Shown here: positions 58,802-64,000 of the stretch, in pieces
How the letters are laid out: the number at the start of each line of letters is the position of its first letter
Position numbering within the stretch: the first letter of the stretch is position 1
Source: Taeniopygia guttata
Lineage: Eukaryota; Chordata; Aves; Passeriformes; Estrildidae
DNA: 64,000 nt
Assembly (NCBI RefSeq): GCF_048771995.1
Contig: NC_133063.1
Location: 15,728,063 to 15,792,062 of the forward strand
Direction: 5' to 3'
Position numbers and translations under genes: made by a program
Notes under the pieces: model-generated
What the model saw: the letters and a program-made list of their open reading frames with translations, nothing else
The model's database searches: none
What the model was told of the DNA's origin: nothing

Positions 58802-59134
58802 AAGAGGTGATCATGCGTACAGCTGTGCTTGTGGGCTTCACAGGCAGTAGCAGAAAACCACCTCACGTCCCCGAGGAAAAGAGAGGGGAATGTGGGATAC
58901 AGAAAGAGAAGATATAAAACTTCTGCGCAGCAGCACTCTGCCATCATCAGCAGCTACAGTGTTGTTATGAACAAAAAATAAAAATTTAAACTTTTGGGCA
59001 ATGTTGTTAACAATGTCTGTATAAAAAGGGTTGTTGTTGATACAAGTAACAAGTTATAATTGGATAAGTAGTTAACAGGCTGTGGTGCAGGCTTGGATGT
59101 TGTGGCTACAAAGTAAGGTGATTAGTTGTATTAG

Positions 59135-62100
59135 AGATCAATACTGTTGTATACACCTGAAAGGGGACTGGAACCAGGGAGGAAATGCCAATCTTTGTGG
59201 AGGGGGGGCAGAGAAGCTTCTAGAAGTATAACATCATAGAGCACAGCCACAGCTTGGATTAAGACTGGAGGAGAGACCAGCCAATAGGAAGCAAGAATCT
59301 CAAAATGATTGCACCAGCTTATGGGCCAATCAGCAACAGAAAGAGAAACCGATCACAGCACGGATCCTGAGCGCCCCAGTAAGGGAAGAAGAGAGAGACT
59401 TTAAAAGGCCTGGGGTGTGTGACACCCAGGTCTTTGCTTGGAGCTGGTATCCTTAGAAATGCCCCTAGGTGTACAATTACTAAATTGTTGAAACAGTCTC
59501 CAGACTAGCTGGAGGCTTTGGCTTCCAGTTGTTCTGTCTGTAATAAACAGGCTTACTTGTTTGTAATTAACTGGCCTGCTTTTTTTTGTTACTTTGAAGT
59601 TTTCGTTGTAAGCCTGTCCATAACAGGGTTGTCTTGGCAGTCTCCCCAGCACAGCATCCAGAGATGACTACCGTGTGGAGGCCCAGAGAAGCTGACTTCC
59701 ATTGCAGGGCGGATTGTGGTGATGGACTCCCCTTGCCCCTGGCTGCACTACAATCTGAGAAACCCTCATTAGGCCTAAGCCTTGACAAACTCCATTTATA
59801 TTAAGCTCCTTTTGAATGTATCAGAAACATTATTTGTTCCCAGGAACTAACAGGTGTCTAATTAGCGCAATTTTTTTTTTCTTTTTTTTTTAATGAACAG
59901 CCTTGGAAAATTATTTTTCTTTGCTGATTTATTTTTCTTTGCTGACTTTTTTTGACTAAGAACCCAAGTGGAATAATATTCTTGTTGACAAACCTTCAAA
60001 CAAAGTTACAGAGAAAAGACCTGAATGATGGAACATTCCTATGACTAAATCCCACTCTGTTGCAACTGTAAAGTGTCCAAAGGGAGACCTTTTGAGCTCT
60101 TGATTCTCAGAATATAAGGGAGCAATGAATGAGTCTCTAACATTGATAATTGTATGGCAGTGGAGCCAACCAGGAACTGTTGGTAATAGCCAAGGACTGC
60201 TGGTATTAAAATGCTATGAGAAAGACCAAGATATGGCTGGAGAAGGGGGGCCAGGCGGAAATAGGGCAGCACTTTTCAGTGAGAAAGAGCCACAGCACAG
60301 TACAGCATAAGCACAAGAATAAGGCCAAGAAGAGAGCGTGGACTATAGAGTAGGATTAAGACCCTCAAAAAGCACCAAAGCCCTCTGCCCCATGTCCAGG
60401 AAGGCCTGAAAGAAAAGACTGTACATGGTAATTAATTGACATAGAAAGTGGGAAACCTGTGTTTAGGGCAGAGAAACCTGTCGATAAAAAGGTAACCCCC
60501 AAGCCTGGAAAGTGCCCTCAGGACCCTGGACATCTCATAGACCAGACCAGCACAGCTGGATTGATGCTGAACTCAGGATTATTGCCGGGATTGGCACTGC
60601 AGCCAGGATTGACATTCCATTAACTGGATCAACACTGGAACCAGGACGGGTGTTCTTTTTTTGTCTCTCTTTTCTTCTTTGTCTTTTTCTTTCTCTCTTT
60701 CTTTAATTCATCTCTCCCTCTTTTTCTTCTCTTCCCTTTAACCCTACCCCTTTATCCACAACCCACTGCCTTGTGCTCATGTCAGGGGACTAACATATTG
60801 ATTTCCAAAGCCCAGTGGGTAGTTAGGTAATAAAGTTTTCTGATTGTGGACCCCCTGACTTTTGTTACTCATTTGGATCGCAAATCTTCAGCGCTTCCTT
60901 CCCCTTAAGCATGGGTCGTCACACTTCAGCGGCTACGAAGATGGCTTTCATCCCCCTTTCCTCTAACACTGTCACAGCCAGGGTGACCATTTTAGATGGA
61001 CCCAGAAATTCTTGCTGGCAGCTGCAGCTGGTCAGGGACCATGCAAGAGGCATCGCTAAGATTCCTCCTTGTGTTCACTGGGGTCTGTATGGAGGAGCTA
61101 CCCATCCTTAGACACTGCCTGGGCAAAATCTGACACAGACCCGAGCATGCAGGACATGGAGAAGGCACTGCTCAATCAGCAGGGGGAATTGCTGCCACAC
61201 CTTTCCTCTAGAGTAAAAGCACACTTGGACACTGTCTGCCATCCCTTTTGTGAGACAATCTATTCCCTCTGTGAGCTTCACTCAGTCTCTAAGGGATCAC
61301 TGAGCCAGGATGATCACACTGGTGGATAATGCTCTAAGGAATGAAAGGAAATCTCTTGATCAGTCACACAAAGTCATACTCATGGTGCACCTCAACTTCT
61401 TAGCTGCAAATGGAGACATCATAGGGAAGAGCTGAACAAGCCCAGAAAATTCTGGAAGTACACATTGAAAGTAGCTTTTTGACATGGGTACTGTGGGAGC
61501 CAACTAGGAAAAGTGCCCTCCTAGACCTGGAGTTTGTCTGTAGAGATGTTCTTGTGGGTGAAGTGGTGATTGATGCTGTCTTGGGCACAGTAATCAAGAA
61601 GTGCTTGAGTAAAAAAAATCTTAGGTGTTATGGAAAAAACTGTCCGCAGAGCTACTCCCAAGGGTTGTAGGAGAGCAAGCTCAGGAACTAATTAAGAAGG
61701 GCCCCTGAGCATGTAGTTTGAAGGGCATTGATGTCCACAAATGCTAGTCCTTTTTATTAGAAACACTTCTATAAGAGCACAAGTCTGATGAAAGAGGGCT
61801 GAGGGAAGTGGGGTGTGGAGGCTGGTGGGCCAAGAGGGAAAGAATCCACAGCACTCCCCTGGAGGGAAAACCTCTCAAGCCATACCCACTTAGGTTGAGG
61901 ATAAAGGCTTCTCCCAGCATGCCTTGTTGTGACATGCAGATTTAATGTATCCCATTGGCCCTTCCCCCTCACTCCACCCCTGTGCCCTCATCCCGTTGGC
62001 CCTAGTGTTCTGTCCCGCCCCTCAAGATCCCTGTGTAAATCCCTGCTTTCCCAGCCTGAGTGGCTCTTTGTCCCTGGACCATCTCAAGGAAGAAGCTCAA

Positions 62101-63348
62101 TAAAGGCTCACCTTGGAAGTCCCCACAAAGACCCCGTCTCTTCTTCTGCGTCGCCCGGATCATAAAAGAGCTGAAATCACCCGGTGTGAGCAAAGACGGC
62201 GAGGTGTTTTGTGAGGCTTCTTCAGAAAGGTCATGGCACTCAGAACACTGCCCGCTGCAATAGTGGGGGTGTTTAGCAGAGAGAAAAAGCGCCTCAGAGG
62301 GACCTTACAGTTCCCTACAGCTCCCTGAAGGGAGGTTGTAGCCGGGTGGGGATTGATTTCTTCTCCCAGGTGTGGCAGGGCATCTCATTCTGCTCAAGAG
62401 CTGATCTGTGGTTTGTTACCTGGACAGGTAATTCAAACAGGAATAACAGTCTTGCAGTGAATTCTTTTGCCACTGTGGGGCTAACAGTGGGCTGGCATCT
62501 CCCAGCTGCCAAGAAACATCTTACTGTTAAAGTGAGAGCTGGAAAGACAAGCTGGATTTCTCACTGACAGGCACCTCACTTTATAACTCTAAAAAGCCAT
62601 ACCAAACTTTCACAAAGCAGAAATTTTCTATACATTTCTCTGGAAATGTGTGGTGTTTCTCTTGTGGACAAGGACACTTGTTTTGCAATTACTGCTGAGG
62701 AGGTTAAGTGAAAGACATCCAAATAATTATCATCATCATCACTGTGGTGTGTAAGATTTGACTCCTGTTTCTTTGACAAGCTTTCCTATAGATACCTTCA
62801 TGTTGTACATTGTTTGTTATGGTTTAATCTACGTCTAGTACCTTTTAGTTTTATACTGAGTAGTAAGTAACTCCGAGATCTTTCATCTATTATCTCTTGT
62901 TTATTTAATAAATAATTCATTTTATAAATAGATTTGATCTTTAGAACTTGCGGGCCAGAGTGATTTCTTAAACATGAACTGTTGACAAAATCTTTGGCTA
63001 ACAATGGGCATGTCTGAACATCCCACTTGTCCAGTGACACAAGGAAACAAGCAATAAGAACAAGGAAAATGACCTCACGTTGCATCAGATATAGATGTTT
63101 AGATTGGATTTTAGAAAAACTGCTTTCATCAAAAGTACTATCAAGTGTGGAAAGTGGCTGCCTAGGGAAATAGCTGAGTCCCCACTCTTGAAGGGATTGA
63201 AAAGGCATGGAATATTTGAGGACTCAATTTCTTAAAGGAGTAGGCAGTGTTAGGTTCGCGGTCCCACTGTGGGATCTTCAGGGACTTTTTCAACCACTCT
63301 GATTCTGAGATTTGAGTGTAGCTCAACCCGTGAGGAGTCAAAGCTTAG
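59135..63348. repeat. Array spacer, second copy
   Basis: This is the duplicate of 46953-51165. It carries the same elements: LTR-like 59145-59625, LTR about 60058-60925, CR1 fragment about 61473-61683, LTR 61925-62192 and CR1 tail about 63113-63408. Only isolated differences were noticed, for example G/A near 59,235 and a T-run length change near 59,875. Confidence 0.9.
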
Positions 63349-63573
63349 ACTCAATGATCCTCAAGGGCGCCTTCCAACAGGGATATCTATGAGATTGTGA
63401 GTGGAAGGCAGATGAAAATAAATCCAAAAGAGAGAACAATGGGAGTTATTTGAAGAAGCTTCCCTCAAAAGCAGCCTTAAGCAGTGCACCAGGGCCTTTC
63501 TGAGTTCCTGAGGGAGGAGTTGGCTGAGGGGACAAAGGGTGGGGTTGGCTGGTCTGTGATGCGCTCTGGCACC

Positions 63574-63619
63574 TGTGACATCACAGGGGACGTGTCACAG
63601 AGGGGGAAGCAATAAAAGG
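63574..63619 (+). promoter_or_regulatory. ITPRIPL1-like copy 4 promoter
   Basis: Identical CRE-like inverted repeat and TATA-like box (63610) as in copy 2. The intact donor lies at 63662 and the acceptor ends at 63968. Confidence 0.5.
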
Positions 63620-63971
63620 CCCCAGCAGGTTAACGCTGGCCCTCTATTGCTTGGGCAAGCGGTGAGTACACACACGGCGGGGAGGCTGGGCTGGGGACAA
63701 GGGCTGGGGCAGAAACGCTGCAACCGGGGCTGGCTTCTCCCCCTGCAGGCAGGGACAGCCCCTCATGGGAGAGCCTTGGGCAGGCCACAGGGCTGCTGCT
63801 GCTGCTGCTGCAGCTCCAGGGGCACTGGGATAGCCCTTGCTGCCTGCCAGCTGTCTGGGGCCCTGTCCTTCCTGCACCCAGAACCCTGAGCATCCTGTCC
63901 TCCCTGCAGCAAGCAGTAGTTCCCGCCCTCCCTTCCCCACTCAAGGCCTTCTCTCCCTCCTCCTGCAGACC

Positions 63972-64000
63972 ATGGATCCAGTCGTGTTCCTGTTCGCGCT
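63972..64000 (+). CDS. ITPRIPL1-like copy 4, start only (runs off the window)
   Basis: ACCATGGATCCAGTC follows the CTGCAG acceptor. The nine visible codons (MDPVVFLFA) equal those of copies 1 and 2. At the codon TTC it matches copy 2, not copy 1. Whether the rest is intact cannot be seen. Confidence 0.8.

Larger units (their letters stand above)
58430..64000 (+). repeat. Large duplicate of 46247-51817
   Basis: The order gene 3' end, spacer, promoter, gene start is repeated at an offset of 12,181-12,184. The spacer part from about 58,990 is almost identical to the first copy, while the gene 3' end before it is clearly more diverged. The right end is beyond the window. Confidence 0.92.

Overview
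The window looks like nuclear DNA of a bird, probably a songbird. It holds many CR1 LINE fragments in both orientations, several LTRs of avian endogenous-retrovirus type, small introns and GC-rich first exons. No sequence feature fixes the species. There is no operon structure, CRISPR array or plasmid/phage content.

Layout. About 1-11 kb is gene-poor: LTR remnants (about 110-430 and 6.33-6.85 kb), a few unassigned open stretches and featureless AT-rich DNA. From 32.7 kb back to 11.9 kb on the minus strand lies a multi-exon copy of YTHDC2, the meiotic m6A-reader RNA helicase. I traced 24 consecutive exons with their splice sites. Together they would encode the R3H domain, the DEVH helicase core with its ankyrin insert, and the helicase C-terminal region. 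The copy carries an in-frame stop (exon 8), an 11-base loss (exon 11) and a 1-base loss (exon 24). The exons for the YTH domain were not found. The recognisable gene ends just before an LTR-like GC-rich block at 10.97-11.82 kb. It is therefore annotated as an unprocessed, 3'-truncated pseudogene.

From 33 to 44 kb there is a solo LTR (36.5 kb) and, on the minus strand, three exons of a KCNK16-like (TALK-type) two-pore potassium channel. They encode the first half only; the second pore was not found.

From 44.4 kb to the right edge is a young tandem array of ITPRIPL1-like genes (Mab-21/MB21D superfamily membrane proteins) on the plus strand. Two intact 519-codon genes (45057-46616 and 51789-53348) lie exactly 6,732 bases apart and differ at about eight coding bases. 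A third, 5'-truncated copy (58430-58801) and the start of a fourth (63972 onward) repeat the same order. A relic of a more diverged ITPRIPL paralogue (53680-54123) sits directly behind the second gene. The spacer between units is built from LTR pieces and CR1 fragments and was copied with the genes. Each promoter has a CRE-like inverted repeat, a TATA-like box and a 5'UTR intron; the first gene has lost that intron's splice donor.

The three gene families are not known to act together. The common theme is recent duplication followed by decay. That pattern suits a degenerating or repeat-rich compartment, such as a W chromosome, a germline-restricted chromosome or a subtelomere, but the sequence alone cannot say which.
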